NCBI GenBank assembly: GCA_019648995.1
Contig: BLXT01000545.1
Coordinates: forward strand, 354,157-381,685
Source of the DNA: Plakobranchus ocellatus
Lineage: Eukaryota; Mollusca; Gastropoda; Plakobranchidae
DNA: 27,529 nt
Reading direction: 5' to 3'
Below, piece by piece: positions 1 to 11,410 of this stretch; positions within the stretch are counted from its first letter, which is position 1; every line of letters starts with the position of its first letter. A model generated the notes under the pieces. It saw nothing but the letters and a program-made list of their open reading frames with translations. It searched no databases and had not been told where the DNA came from. A program made the position numbers and the translations under genes.

Positions 1-41
1 TAAAATTTTTCAAAGAGTTGCAAGAGCATGGAGCAGATCAG
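1..41 (+). CDS. ARPC2: ARPC2 exon (first in window, partial)
   Basis: Reading from base 3 gives [13 protein letters not shown], matching human KFYKELQAHGADE (residues 62-74). The first two bases (ta) would end the preceding Leu codon. The donor GTGAGT begins at 42 and the exon ends in phase 0. Its true 5' boundary is outside the window. Confidence 0.93.
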
Positions 42-3000
42 GTGAGTTGGTTACATAGCGTTATGATATTGTTCTGCTTTTTCATTATTATTTGTCTACG
101 TTTCGTAAATCGCTGTTTTATTTATTTTTTTGTTGCTTTTGTTTGTTTGACTGAAAGTAACATATTTTTAACTGATCATTGAAGAAAAAAATCAGTATCT
201 CAAAACTCTGATAGGAAATTATTTACTGGATTTTATGCCAAATATCTTTAAAATTGTAATTATAAGCCCTTTGGCAACATAGCTTTTTGACATCTAAATA
301 GAAAACAAGAAAAAAATGGATATATCAATGTAAGCTTCACTGCAGATGGTAAAGTAATTGTTAGTGTCATGTTTAGTAAGTCACATGTTTAGAAATTGAA
401 GTTGTTAAACTTATAAACTCTCATGAGCCTTGAATGTTTTCTTCTTTTTATTTTCATCCTTGCAGATTACAAAAGTGCTTGGTAGGGCTTCGATTTAACT
501 GATAATTTTATGCAAAATTCAGCTAATTATTTCCCAAATTTGAGTGTATCTCCATTTGCAGAAAAATGAAGAATTATGTATCAAAGAAAGATATTTGTCG
601 CTCTCTCATAATGATTTGTTATTTCTTGTTTTCTCAGTTGATAAAGCGCGAGTATGATAGCATTCTCTCATCACCTGAATCTGGTAAGAATGGAGGGTAA
701 AGTTCATAAATATGAATATGCCACTTCTTATATCAACAGAATTTTTAAAAATGGTAGCACTCTACCCGCAAGGTCTTTTGCTGAAGAACGAAAATAAATA
801 AAATAAATTAAAGAGCAAATTCAGATCTGCATCTAGCCTTACAATATTCATTTGGCTTGTCATGCAGGCCATATATAAAATACCATGACTCTCTACTTCA
901 TCCTGTCCTTCATTGCCCTGATGTTTTCTACCATGTGGACAGTCCGTTCAACATTTTACTTTTTTGTCATCCACAAGCTCTTTTGTCATTGAATTATCTT
1001 GTTGCTATCTAGTTTTCGACTCCTGAAAGTGTGACCAAAACCCTTTGCCTACCTCTTCCTGATGTTGGTGACTAGAGATCTTTGTTTTGTCTCTTTTAAT
1101 ATTTCTTCTTTTGTTTTTTGTTCAGTCCAGGAAATTTTCATCATCAGCCTCAAAAACCACATGTTCATGGTTTCCAACTATTTCTGCATTGTTGACTTTA
1201 TTATTCTAGTGTTACATGTAGCTCACTCGAGACTTTTCCCACAACAAGTGCAGGAAGCCTAAAAGTTTCTGTGAGCTGTTCCGGCATGGGTTGCAGAAAG
1301 CATTAAAAGAACTTTTGCCCCAAATAAATCCTGCAAACGCTGTGAAAACGGCTTTAGACGCTAGCTTCATTAAATCATATCTTATCAAGTTTCAGTTTCG
1401 GCGAAAGTTTCTGAAAATTTTTTTTTTTTTCAATTCTTTTTTTAAAAAGAGCTAGTACCAAATGTCAACAAAACCTCAAGGCTGGTAGATCTACATTGCA
1501 ACTGCAAGGAAGTTGTACACTCCAAAAAAAAGATCTAGATTAAGATTTAGATCTAGATCAGAACCTCTGTTAATGTTTTAACATTCATTTCCATAATCAT
1601 ATATTGCCATTACCTTTATTCATATGCTTGTTTTACCTCATAGGCAACTTCCAAAAATATTCTGTAGCCCCCAAATTTACATATTTTCAAAGTTCACTTT
1701 AAAAAAAATTGTTTTATGGCAAAGATCTCTGGGGGTTTATTTCTGCATATGGAAATGTCTTGTATTTTGCTCGCTAGATGTGGACAAAGCGATTTTTTTT
1801 TAATCTGTAAAAAAGCTGACTTTGAGCGCATATGTGTCTTTAAGTAGCCGGCACTGAGTGACAAAACAGTTGGAAGAAATTACTCTTTATTCAAATTTTC
1901 TGAACTATGAAGTTAAGTCCTCTTCCAATGTGTATCAATGATAAATTTTAATTACATTTTTTTTTATTTCTCATGATTAACTAAACATAAAAGAGATTTG
2001 GATTAGGGATCGAAATTTATATGACTGGTTGTTTTTTTTTTTTCTTTTTTAAAATTATTTCATTATTCCTTTTTGTTTCACATATATAGAAGAGATGTTT
2101 AAATATATAAAGTATTAACATCAGGTTTCAATTAAATTTCTATCTTAGGCTACAATGTGTCTGTTGTGATAGACTTGGAAAATGTCCCCAATGATTGGTC
2201 AAGTGTAGTAGAGAAAGTAAGCCTGCTGAAACGCAACTGCTTTGCCTCTGTATTCGAAAAGTACTTTCAGTTCCAGGAAGAGGGCAATGATGGCAATGCT
2301 CGAGCAGTTATTCATTACCGTGACGATGAGACGATGTGAGTAAACCATAACTTAAATGTTTAGTTTTTATATGGGTTTATTTGCTATTTACATAATATAC
2401 TTACATGTGATTTTGCATTGTTTTCTTCATTGTATGTCATTGTCACCTCGTCTTGATGGAGGGCCTGAGACCAACTGTTGTGTAGAGGCCCTATACACAA
2501 AACCAAACCAATCTTCATTAGTGTAGTACTGAATACTGAATTCTTGAGTTGTTTTTTTTTTCCTTTGGTTAGCTTTTGTAAATAGGAAAAGAAAAAAAAC
2601 CAAATGATTTTTTCTCCAATAGGTTGTCTATTATAAGCACTAATTCATCTCAGGAAAAGCATCGTAATATAATGTAAATGTCTTAAAGCTAAAGCCAAAG
2701 CCATAAGCAATATTAAAAAAAAAAAAATCACCTTTCTTTGAATAAAGCTTTGCGACAAAATGATGCTTGTCAGGTGGATGTTTTTTTATAAATTTCCTTT
2801 CTCAGTGATGCCAATCTCGTACTATCATTTGTTTTCAGCTTCCTATCACAAGGGCCTGCTGAAACATGTACATGTATATATTTTTTTTCCATCATTGTTT
2901 TAAGTGCAAATGATAACACTGTTGTGACAAGTTAATTTAGCAATATAATAATTGGCTACATGTGGATAAATAACTTCCAATAAGGAGTTTAAATAAAGTT

Positions 3001-6000
3001 GAACAAACAAAGACTGAATGTTGGTAGGATATAATACATTTAGTGTTATGATTCCTTGAACCTATGGAGTCTTAAGGAACATGGCCGTGAAATTCCACAA
3101 ATTTATTTTTGAATCATGAATGAAAAGTTCACAAACTTAAAGGGGAAAGGGAAAATCATTTCTAATTATAGCTGGCATGGATTGGGCTTCCTTTTTGTTG
3201 CTGGAGTTCATTAGCCTTAGAGAGCTCTGTAGCTTGCTGTGTATTAACGCAGCCCTCTCAAAATTGGTGGACAGAAAGAATTAACAACCTTGAGCACAAT
3301 AATGCAAAAATCTAATAATTACCTTAACTTGAAACTTGATTTAAAACTTTGGCATAATTTTGAAAGTTTGTTAAATTGTCCAGCAACAACTGTTTTAAAG
3401 TGAGCAAAAGAAAGCCTGTTTTAGTCAATGAATTACTCTTACAGTTTATTTGCTTTTGGAAAAAAAACAACTAATAAACAAAACCTATTAAACCTATGAC
3501 TTGATTACTTTATCTTAATGCAAATGTTTGTATTTCAGGTATGTGGAAGCAAAGAAAGATCGAGTGACTGTTATTTTTAGCACCATTTTCAAGGATGTTG
3601 ATGATATTGTAATAGGAAAAGTCTTTATGCAGGTAAAATTAAATCTTTTTTCATCTGGTCAGACATACAATGTCCTGTCCTTAACTATAGAATTTTTTAT
3701 CTTTTTCATATGTATCGCATATAAACTTTACTATTGAAGTTGCAAGAATTTTTGCATTCTGAGAAAAGAACAAATTCGATGCGATTTTGGATAAGGCAGT
3801 GTGACCCATATTTATGATTACCTAATGAAAATTATTTTGAAATCTTACATCCCTATAGAAATTATTTTGGTTCCTATCTTTGTTAATCACAGAGCTGCCA
3901 ACGGCAATAAGATCCAAGTTACTGATACTATGAGGTGAAAAATAATGGAATCTCTCTTTTTAAACTTGGAATGATTAATACCTCATGTTTTGTTGCATCT
4001 AAAATTGTCCTGCACAATTATTTAAAAACAATGAAATTATTGAGTATTCTTAGAATAAAACACTTTTTTTCAGTGTTACCCTTCAATTCTAGAAAATCAA
4101 ACTGTTAGTAATTTTATTGGCCTTGCAAAGGGTGGAAGGATGCATGTACCATCAAAATAATTTTTGCTTATTTATTTAACCTGTTCCATTTAAGTCAACT
4201 AGTTTGCATAAGTTTTATACATAACTATGATGACAAAATCACCAAAAAAGTGGTCACTCATCAACAAATGAAGCTTATTCACCACCTAGTAAGAGATAAT
4301 GACCAATTTTTTTTACATAGATCTTTTCCTCCTATCCAACTCTACATGAATAATACCTCACTGATACTCAAATAGGTTTTCTCCATTTTGAAATTGGATT
4401 TCTTTTTTTCAAAATGCAGTAAAAATGTGATACAATTTTGGGGTCTACCTTTTGGCAATTGCTCAAATAACAGCTCAGAACTACGGAAGTTAGGTTTAAG
4501 TTGTCAGCTGTGTAATCAAGTTGTCAACCCATGGAATGCTTTAAATTTTTTAGTAATGCATTTTTAATATTCTCCCAAAATAAATAATTAATTATTTAAT
4601 AATTACCAATCTGCCTACATTGCAAGAAACTTGACTAAAAATAAAATCAAAGAAATTACGTACAAAAAGGTAATTGTGAGACAATCGGCGTTGCATTTTA
4701 AATTTGCAAGAAATTTTTGTACAAAAACCTTTTCTTCCATGAGAATGCTGTGGCTTGATTGTGAAATTATGGATATGATACAAAAGTTAAATGATTTATG
4801 GTTATAATTTTTCAGGAGTTTAAAGAAGGCCGCAGAAAGTACCAACAAGCACCACAGGTCCTATTCAGCCACAAAGAGCCCCCTCAAGAATTGTCAAACA
4901 CAGATGCTCGCACTGGTGATAACATAGGGTATATTACCTTTGGTGAGCATTTTTTTTAGTTTGCCTTGATGTCTGTGTATATACTGGGGAATTCTGCTTT
5001 ATTTGGATTGACAATGCGATTGCTTCCCAATTATCTAACTGAAACTGGCTAGTAAAAAGAAATTCTGATGGCAACATTGAAATCAGCGACCCAAAATAAT
5101 CATGTCATCACTGTAGAATTTAAAATATAAGCAGATATAAATGGATTGGAACCAATTTTTACCATATTCTTTTTATCTGGGGTTGATTTGCTCAACATTA
5201 AAAGTCAGCACACGTAGATTGGAATATAAACATGCAGGTAGTGAGTCTGGCATGGGTGACTTAGTCCTTTGAGCCAGTCTAAACAAAACCTACTTTACAC
5301 TCTCTCCCCCCATAGTCCTTAATGAAAATTTCTCTGTAATGGTCAGTAGTTTGTGAATAATAAGCATTTTTCCTTTAAAAAAAAAACTATTTATAAATGA
5401 GTTTTGTTTTTTTTAATCTGATTTATTTTAAGTATTCATTAGTCAAAAGGTTAATTTCTTCTTGATTTTAAATCCTTTTTCTTAATAAATTATGTGCTTG
5501 TTTATGCTTCCTTTTAGTTGTAGGTTTTACCTGTCAGAATATGCTGGTGCCCATTTGAACGGTCAGCAAAGTGCATATATAGCTGAAGGCATTTGCACAA
5601 GTGTAGTTAGTTTCATGGCAAACAGTGAGACATGAGCCGTTTTACATTTGGATTGATGTAAAATTATATCAGGAAATTTTATGTCTCTTACTTTTTTGTT
5701 GCATTCATTGAAATGTCCTATTACATTCTCTTTTTTATTTTCAGTTCTGTTTCCGCGGCACACAAACAAAAATGCCAGGGATAACACAATCAATTTAATC
5801 CACATGCTGAGAGATTATCTGCATTATCATATAAAGTGTTCCAAGGTATAATTAGTTCCCAGTACTAACTGCTGATAATTTGCCTCAATAATTACATCTT
5901 GGACTTGATACATATTTAAAGGCATAGGTCAATGTTCACAAAAAAAAAAATATGGCCCAAACATTTTATCAAAATCGTAGAATTCTGCACATCTTTGCTA

Positions 6001-8467
6001 TTTCCAGACAATATGAGGGCATAATGTGAAGCACACTAGAAAAGTTATTTGAACATTTTTTTTTCTCCTTTTGAGGCTCACAATACTCCAAGTAAAGCTT
6101 CTAAAACCCCTCAAAGAAATCTTATTGGTTTTCACATAGTACTAAGAAGCCAAAAAAATTTTGCTTATAAATTTTTATAAGTATGTACGATTTCAAAATA
6201 AATTAAATATTATTTTCAAATGTATAGCTCTTCAAAGGCTATCAACTTTGATTTTGTAAATGAGTGAAGTCTGATACTGAATTGAATTATCCATATTTAT
6301 AAAGATTTGGAAACAGTGGATAACCAGTAATTTGTTCCACATTTCTGACACATTAATCTAGACCTCTATGGATTTTAAACATCCAATACATATACAAACT
6401 GTAAGATTACGCAAGTAATCTAGATATAATTATTCTTTTACTGGCCTAAACTTATTGTGAGGCAGTTTATTTTGTCTGATTTTACCTGTTTATTTGCAAA
6501 TGTACAGTATTTTCTCATGCATATGAATTTGTAAAGATTCAAGTCTTTCACTCTTGTTGGAATGGAGGTTGAGAAATACATTTTTTTGATGTATTTATCA
6601 ATAAAAAAAGTTTCAAATACCTTTTCTCTTAAAAAAAAAAAAAAAGATGTCCTTTTTTGTGAGAGAAATAAGGGTTTGTTTATTTTATCAGTCAGTTTGA
6701 ACCAAAGATTAATCTCTCTCCTTATCTGTTATTGAAGGCATACATACATCAGAGCATGAGAGCAAAGACAACAGATTTTCTCAAAGTGCTCAACAGAGCC
6801 AGGCCCGAGGTCAAGGACAAAGAGAAAAAGACAATTACGTAAGTGTTACATTACTACACTCTGTGCCAGCTTTGGAACTCTACTGACATGTACTTTTGTC
6901 AATTTTATTTCCATGTATAAAGAGAGAGAGAGAGAGAGAATTCAAAATGCACTTTTATAAATCAGGGATGTAAATAGCTCAAATTTTCTTTGATTTCAGA
7001 TTTTCTCACTGCAATGCCTGTTTTTGTAATATTTAACTCTTTCCTTTATTTTTGTCATAATTAGTCTTTTCCATTTGCTGTCAAAATCAATTGTTTTTAT
7101 TACAATAAGAATAAATCCCACAAAAGCCATTTAAAGTAATGTGTTATAGGCCTAGCGCACATTGGTGTTGTTGATTACTTATTTTTACGATTAGAAGTTG
7201 ATCTAGGCTCATACTTTTCTTTTCAACTGTCACAATTTTCAGAGAAAAAATTTCTGAAAAAGTAAGAATGAATAGGTCTGCAAATTCCTAGAGGTTCAGG
7301 GAAAGATCTCGGGTGCTAATTTCACACACTTTTGGTTCTTGACACTGTGCACCAGAAGTGAACTTACCTACATTAATTGAATGGAATCAAGAGCCAGGTG
7401 GATAACGTTAATGCTAGGCTCATGTAGGCTCTGGTCTATTTGTAAGAAGTTCTCATCAATTGGATTTGATAGGTAACCTAGTCTAGGCTGAAATTCTTTG
7501 TCATAGGTAATTCTTTCGAGTGTTTTCATTGGCTAATGAAACTAGGACTATTTATCATAAATTGCCTTGCTACTGGGTCTTAAGAGCTGTGAATATCTTA
7601 GGCCATTTTCCGTCAGAGGCGGGGCTTCGCCTCATGAACCCCTCTCAAGGAGTATTTTCCCTAGACCCCATTGGAGCCTATACCGGCCCCGGACCCCAGC
7701 TATTGATTTTTAGAGAATTTTTGAAAATGCCATTTACATCCCTGTATATATTCATTCTCATTTTGTTTTCCCTTTTTTATGTCATATCTTCTTGCATGAT
7801 TTATATCTCTATATCTTTCAATGTCTTTTTTTTCTTTCACCTTTTTGTTATATTTGTTATTTGTAGATCTTTAACTGCATTTCTATTTTTTAAATCTATT
7901 TCTTTTCCTTGATGAAAAGATGAGCACTGCATGTAAATTTTAGGGGGACATTTTTTTTTTTTATTTTTATCTATTCATTCTTGCATGTATGAAACATTTG
8001 TAGAGGGTATTGTGCATATAAATTTTAGAAAAAAAAAAATTTTTTTTTTTTTAATCATTCTTGCACATGAAAAATGTGTAGAGGTCTTTAATTTTAACCT
8101 AGAACATCTGTATATTGAAATAGTTGAATTGAATTTTTTTTTTCAGTCGGGTGAATATGCACAATCTGTTATAAGCTGAAAAATGTTTCCAAATCACCAT
8201 CATCATTAGCAATTGAAAAATCAGCTGCATTGTATTTAAAACTCTTAATGCTTTATCAAATGAAAAACATCTGAAAGAAGATGATGGATTCATATGACAA
8301 TGTTAAGCCAAGTTCTCCTTCCCCCCCTCCCCACACACACACACACACACATAGATACACAGAAGGTGTTAGAAAATCTTTTTGTTTGCAATTATTAATG
8401 AGAAAATTTAGATTTTGCTTTATCTTCTATCTATGTTTGCAGGGGAAAGACATTCAGACAAAACTGA
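1..8467 (+). CDS. ARPC2: ARPC2, Arp2/3 complex subunit 2 (p34), 3' part of gene, 8 exons, 5' end outside window
   Basis: ARPC2 is a core subunit of the seven-protein Arp2/3 complex. It forms the central scaffold with ARPC4 and contacts the mother actin filament during branched nucleation in the cytoplasm. Exons at 1-41, 638-683, 2149-2335, 3539-3632, 4816-4942, 5745-5845, 6738-6838 and 8443-8467 join in frame with GT-AG introns. They give 239 residues and a TGA stop, which fits residues 62-300 of the 300-residue human protein. Recognisable blocks, in order, are [127 protein letters not shown] and KKTITGKTF. The C-terminal residues FRQN differ from human FSSR. No frameshift or internal stop is present, so the gene looks intact. 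The promoter and about 61 N-terminal codons lie to the left of the window. Identity is from remembered family sequence, and the match is unambiguous. Confidence 0.97.
638..683 (+). CDS. ARPC2: ARPC2 exon, 46 bp
   Basis: The acceptor is TTTTCTCAG ending at 637 and the donor is GTAAGA at 684. It encodes [15 protein letters not shown] plus the first base of a Gly codon, matching human LLKRVYGSFLVNPES. It ends in phase 1. This small exon has no long ORF of its own and was found by joining frames. Confidence 0.94.
684..2148 (+). other. ARPC2 intron, 1.5 kb
   Basis: No exon is supported in this intron. It holds several T and A runs and a short inverted repeat at 1532-1559 with 9-bp arms (GATCTAGAT / ATCTAGATC) around a 10-base spacer. 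The stretch from about 1260 to 1870 has a slightly different, less T-rich texture and may be an old insertion. I could not name an element. Confidence 0.8.
2149..2335 (+). CDS. ARPC2: ARPC2 exon, 187 bp
   Basis: The acceptor is TATCTTAG ending at 2148 and the donor is GTGAGT at 2336. It encodes the block from [14 protein letters not shown] through [20 protein letters not shown] to [10 protein letters not shown] and two bases of Met (human residues about 90-152). The stretch from LKRNCF to FQFQEEG is identical to human. It ends in phase 2. Confidence 0.97.
2336..3538 (+). other. ARPC2 intron, 1.2 kb
   Basis: AT-rich intron with homopolymer runs and no exon, RNA gene or clear repeat that I can support. 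Confidence 0.8.
3539..3632 (+). CDS. ARPC2: ARPC2 exon, 94 bp
   Basis: The acceptor is TATTTCAG ending at 3538 and the donor is GTAAAA at 3633, a weaker donor than the others. It encodes [13 protein letters not shown] and [14 protein letters not shown] (human 153-183). It ends in phase 0. Confidence 0.96.
3633..4815 (+). other. ARPC2 intron, 1.2 kb
   Basis: No additional exon is visible. An 18-bp perfect AT palindrome lies at 4581-4598 (TAAATAATT / AATTATTTA). It is most simply explained by base composition. Confidence 0.8.
4816..4942 (+). CDS. ARPC2: ARPC2 exon, 127 bp
   Basis: The acceptor is TTTTTCAG ending at 4815 and the donor is GTGAGC at 4943. It encodes [19 protein letters not shown] and ends with GDNIGYITF plus the first base of a Val codon (human 184-226). 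It ends in phase 1. Confidence 0.97.
4943..5744 (+). other. ARPC2 intron, 0.8 kb
   Basis: AT-rich intron. I see nothing in it beyond short homopolymer runs and a normal pyrimidine-rich 3' end. Confidence 0.8.
5745..5845 (+). CDS. ARPC2: ARPC2 exon, 101 bp
   Basis: The acceptor is TTTTCAG ending at 5744 and the donor is GTATAA at 5846. It encodes [19 protein letters not shown] and [13 protein letters not shown] (human 227-259), one of the most conserved parts of the protein. It ends in phase 0. Confidence 0.97.
5846..6737 (+). other. ARPC2 intron, 0.9 kb
   Basis: AT-rich intron with an A15-like tract near 6632-6646 and no supported exon or RNA gene. Confidence 0.8.
6738..6838 (+). CDS. ARPC2: ARPC2 exon, 101 bp
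   Basis: The acceptor is TTATTGAAG ending at 6737, with a pyrimidine-poor last few bases. The donor is GTAAGT at 6839. It encodes [33 protein letters not shown] and two bases of Thr (human 260-293). It ends in phase 2. Confidence 0.97.
6921..6938 (+). repeat. (AG)9 microsatellite
   Basis: Nine perfect AG units inside the last ARPC2 intron. Confidence 0.95.
7601..7700 (+). repeat. GC-rich island, possible mobile-element fragment
   Basis: About 100 bases are clearly richer in G and C than the surrounding AT-rich intron. They contain several runs of four C or G. GAGGCG at 7616-7621 pairs with CGCCTC at 7628-7633 around a six-base loop, and TCA/TGA can extend the stem across a one-base bulge. 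I infer an inserted repeat fragment from the composition shift and hairpin, but cannot assign a family. Copy number elsewhere in the genome would decide. Confidence 0.4.
8317..8351 (+). repeat. poly(C)-rich tract followed by (CA)n microsatellite
   Basis: A pyrimidine run dominated by C (8317-8331) leads directly into about ten CA units (8332-8351), roughly 90 bases upstream of the last ARPC2 acceptor. Confidence 0.93.
8443..8467 (+). CDS. ARPC2: ARPC2 last coding exon, 25 bp of coding sequence
   Basis: The acceptor is CTATGTTTGCAG ending at 8442. The first base completes the Thr codon, then GKTFRQN is followed by TGA at 8465-8467. Human ends TGKTFSSR, so position, phase and the TGKTF motif all agree. 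The coding part is far too short to show up as an ORF. Confidence 0.93.
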
Positions 8468-9636
8468 GAGATGAACTGGAGCAAGAAGAATGTAGGATCA
8501 TTGGTAAACATGGCTTACCCAAATGCATGGTTATCACACAGAGCAAATGTCAGGTTTTCTGGTATACTGCTGGGTTTTTTTTTGTTGTTTTTTTTTTAAG
8601 TGAATTTCATTTTTTTTTTCCAAAAATGATTTAAAATGTGATTAGTCTCACTTTGATAATTAATGAGAGAAGACATAATTTTGATTAGTTTTACAGCTGG
8701 AGCTTGAACCATAAAAACGTGAAATAGAAACATTCATTTACATCCTTAACCATATTTTAGATATGAAAGAGAAGAGTTTATATTTTTCAAGTCTAGATCG
8801 AATGGTTAATTGTTGTAGAGTACTGACATTTTTCTGACATTACTACATTCCTTTGCCTTCTGTGTGTTGTTAGACTGAATACTTTTAAAGCTTCATACAA
8901 GAATGTGTGTGTTTCTAAATAGAAAGAAGAGACGATTTAGTTTAAACGACACTTTTTCTTTATGCAAAAGAGAAAAAGATGTAAATTTTATGTCAAAAGC
9001 TTCATGTTAGCACAATGTGAATTGCCTTGTTATTGTTCGAACGAAAATCAAATTGATACGTGAAACATATTTCATGTAAACTCATTTCTCTCATGTTTTT
9101 TTTTTTCTGTAAAAATTGAAGGTTAGTCTGTTAATTCAATAAGTAACATTTGATTTTTTTTTTTTTTATGAAAAAGTGAAGGACAAAATAACAATGTTTT
9201 CATACAAAGAATTTAAAAAATCTTTTATATGTATGATGTATCATTTATGGAATTAAAATTGGTGCCAACTGTTCTCCTACTTGTTGATCATTATAGTTGA
9301 TAAATTGAAAGTATGTTTTCCGTTTCCTGTTTTTTTTTTTTCTTTTAAAAGAGACAAATATAATGTGATCTCCATCTCACTGTATCAATATTTCCACTGT
9401 TGCTGACTGTTTTATGCATACGGACATGCATCATACTTGTCATGTTCATATTTATGATCCTAAATAATTTTTTTTTTATTTAAAAAAATGTTTAATTCAG
9501 AGGGGGGGTGAGACATTATGATTGCACAGTGTGCCTGTTTTGTTTTAGAGGTGGCTTTTTTTTGCCTAAATGTAATTAATAGCTATTTATGTTAATTTTG
9601 AAAGTTTATGTCAATTATGAAAGCATGGTTGAACTG

Positions 9637-9642
9637 AATAAA
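9637..9642 (+). promoter_or_regulatory. candidate poly(A) signal AATAAA (ARPC2)
   Basis: Canonical AATAAA 1.2 kb past the stop, followed within 10-35 bases by GT-rich sequence (TTGGTTGTATG and then TGTGTAG). Confidence 0.4.
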
Positions 9643-9874
9643 ACTGAAGATATTGGTTGTATGCCCTATACTGTGTAGCTAGAGTAACAAATTTGCTTTT
9701 CTACTTGCTGTTTTCTTTTCCTAGTAATGTTTGCATACTGCTGTTTTAATGTATAACTTGTTTAGCATCATTTTCTTATGCCTTAAAAAACCTATTTATA
9801 TATAATATAGTTGAGGATGGATTTCTCAAATTTTTTGAGGTAATTGTGTGTGAAATAGTAAGGGCAAGTTTTTC

Positions 9875-9880
9875 AATAAA
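9875..9880 (+). promoter_or_regulatory. candidate poly(A) signal AATAAA (ARPC2)
   Basis: Canonical hexamer 1.4 kb past the stop. The downstream sequence is less GT-rich than at the other two candidates. Confidence 0.3.
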
Positions 9881-11383
9881 AAGTAGTAAAACTAATTATT
9901 TCCATCACACACATGGGTGTTTATTTCTCCCACACACATTGCTCTTCTTTGATTAAAGTTTTCTTATTGTTTTGGTGGGGTTTTTTTTCTTTTTTTTTTT
10001 TAGATTTTATAAGGAGCTCATTGGCTAATTTCACTCAGTGCTTGTTAAAGAGTATTCTAAGATTCTGCTTTGTTTTTAATTTTATCATTGATTGTGGAAC
10101 GAAGTTCTCCTACAAAAATTATTTCTCTTCTTCACTCCAATGGAATCCTCTGGTTGTCAATATGGTTATTCTTGCCTTGCTGCATAGGTTGTACAATGTT
10201 CAGACTTGACTCAGACTCAGGGACGAGTGGCCAATGCCAGTTTTGATGCATTACTGCATTAATACCAGTACTGTCAATCCTGTGTCTACCAGAAAAGCCT
10301 TCTCAGTCCAATAATACCCTGTAGGCTGTTGGGTCATTATTATATGGCACTTTGCATCACACTCTTCAAGCAGTGTAACAAAACTTGTAGGCTCAGACCA
10401 TGAGCACTAACGGTATGGGAGTATGTGTGTGTTTATAAGAAAAGCTAGAGAGCAAGTCAATTGTTACTGCTGCATTTTTAAATACAATGTAAATGAAAAT
10501 GCAATGAAAAGTATTTACAGAACAACATGAGTGGTGGGTTTGTTTCCATGGTCAATTTTTTTGCCTCTGCAGACACAAGAGAAGAGAGAAATAAAAATAT
10601 TTTATCCAGAGCCTCCTCATAAAATCTTAATCGATCAAAGTTTTGCTAAGACGGTGTAAAAAGGTGGCTGATATAGTGAAGACCAAATATTCAAGCTATC
10701 AAACCTTTTAAAATTTGTGCTGAAGCAAGTCTGAAATTTTTTTATGATATCTCCTCTGGCGTGATGCAGCTGTCAAGCTTCTCTTGGCATATCAGACAGA
10801 ATCTTTAAATCAATCATCTGCCTTGCACTTTTTTAGAGAAAGAATGATTTTATGGGTCTCTCGTCTGGACTATAGTATTCACTCTTTGTTTGTTTTTAAT
10901 TATATTGAATTCAGACTTCTTCTTTTCCCTCCTTCTTTCTGTTTTGTATAACGTTTAACAATGAACTGCCTGGCGTCCCTGAGACTGAGAGTGTATGTTT
11001 CTCTCTTTTTTATAAGAGAATTGTGAGCTTTAACGTTTTTAAGTGATACAAGATGGATGTTGACAACTGTTTAAAATGTGTGTGTGTTCCTGTGAGACAG
11101 GTGCAAAGCCAGGTGTATATCAGTTGCTGTATTAAAGTCATGGGTAAAAATTATTGTGTGTGTTTAGAATTAGAGGTCTGTGCATGTTTCTATGAGTTTG
11201 GAGATGTGTCAGCAGATGTGAGAGATTGTTGGCTTTGTCTTAGATCTAAACTGATTCTAACCTGTGCCTATCTATCAAAAATTCTAGCCCTCTTTTTACA
11301 GATCAATGCATTCTATTATGTTATACTATAATGTGTATATTTCTTTTCTGTAACAATGCTACAGACGGTATTATTTATCTTAA

Positions 11384-11389
11384 AATAAA
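11384..11389 (+). promoter_or_regulatory. candidate distal poly(A) signal AATAAA (ARPC2)
   Basis: Canonical hexamer 2.9 kb past the stop. About 30 bases later comes a T/GT-rich run (CTCTCTCTTTGTTTTGTTTC) that would suit a downstream cleavage element. Use would give a long ARPC2 3' UTR. Confidence 0.4.
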
Positions 11390-11410
11390 GGAATAATCAT
11401 GTAATTATGC

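Larger units (their letters stand above)
6839..8442 (+). other. ARPC2 last intron, 1.6 kb, repeat-rich
   Basis: This is the largest intron before the final exon. It contains an (AG)n tract (6921-6938), a GC-rich island (7601-7700), A-tract/T-tract junctions near 8030-8052, and a poly(C)-(CA)n tract (8317-8351). A decoy acceptor at 8144-8146 is not needed for the conserved protein. Confidence 0.8.
8468..11410 (+). other. probable ARPC2 3' UTR and flanking sequence
   Basis: This region follows the ARPC2 stop and is T-rich on the + strand, as expected of a sense 3' UTR. No coding exon is supported. From about 10200 to 11380 the composition is more balanced, which would suit transcribed UTR. The extent is inferred: three AATAAA hexamers are candidate ends, and the last is followed by a T/GT-rich stretch. 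Transcript 3' ends would settle which is used. Confidence 0.5.

Noticed and set aside
4581..4598. 18-bp perfect AT palindrome
   Set aside because: It is made only of A and T in AT-rich DNA, so chance is likely, and it has no element-like flanks.
7520..7912. 130-residue open frame on the + strand in the last ARPC2 intron
   Set aside because: It begins in AT-rich intron, crosses the GC-rich repeat-like island and ends in a run of Phe/Ile/Leu residues encoded by T-rich sequence. No domain is visible and ARPC2 splices cleanly around it.
8144..8170. T-rich acceptor at 8144-8146 as an alternative ARPC2 last exon
   Set aside because: It would give RVNMHNLL and stop after the Thr codon. The acceptor at 8442 gives the conserved TGKTF ending. 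No poly(A) signal supports the earlier exon.
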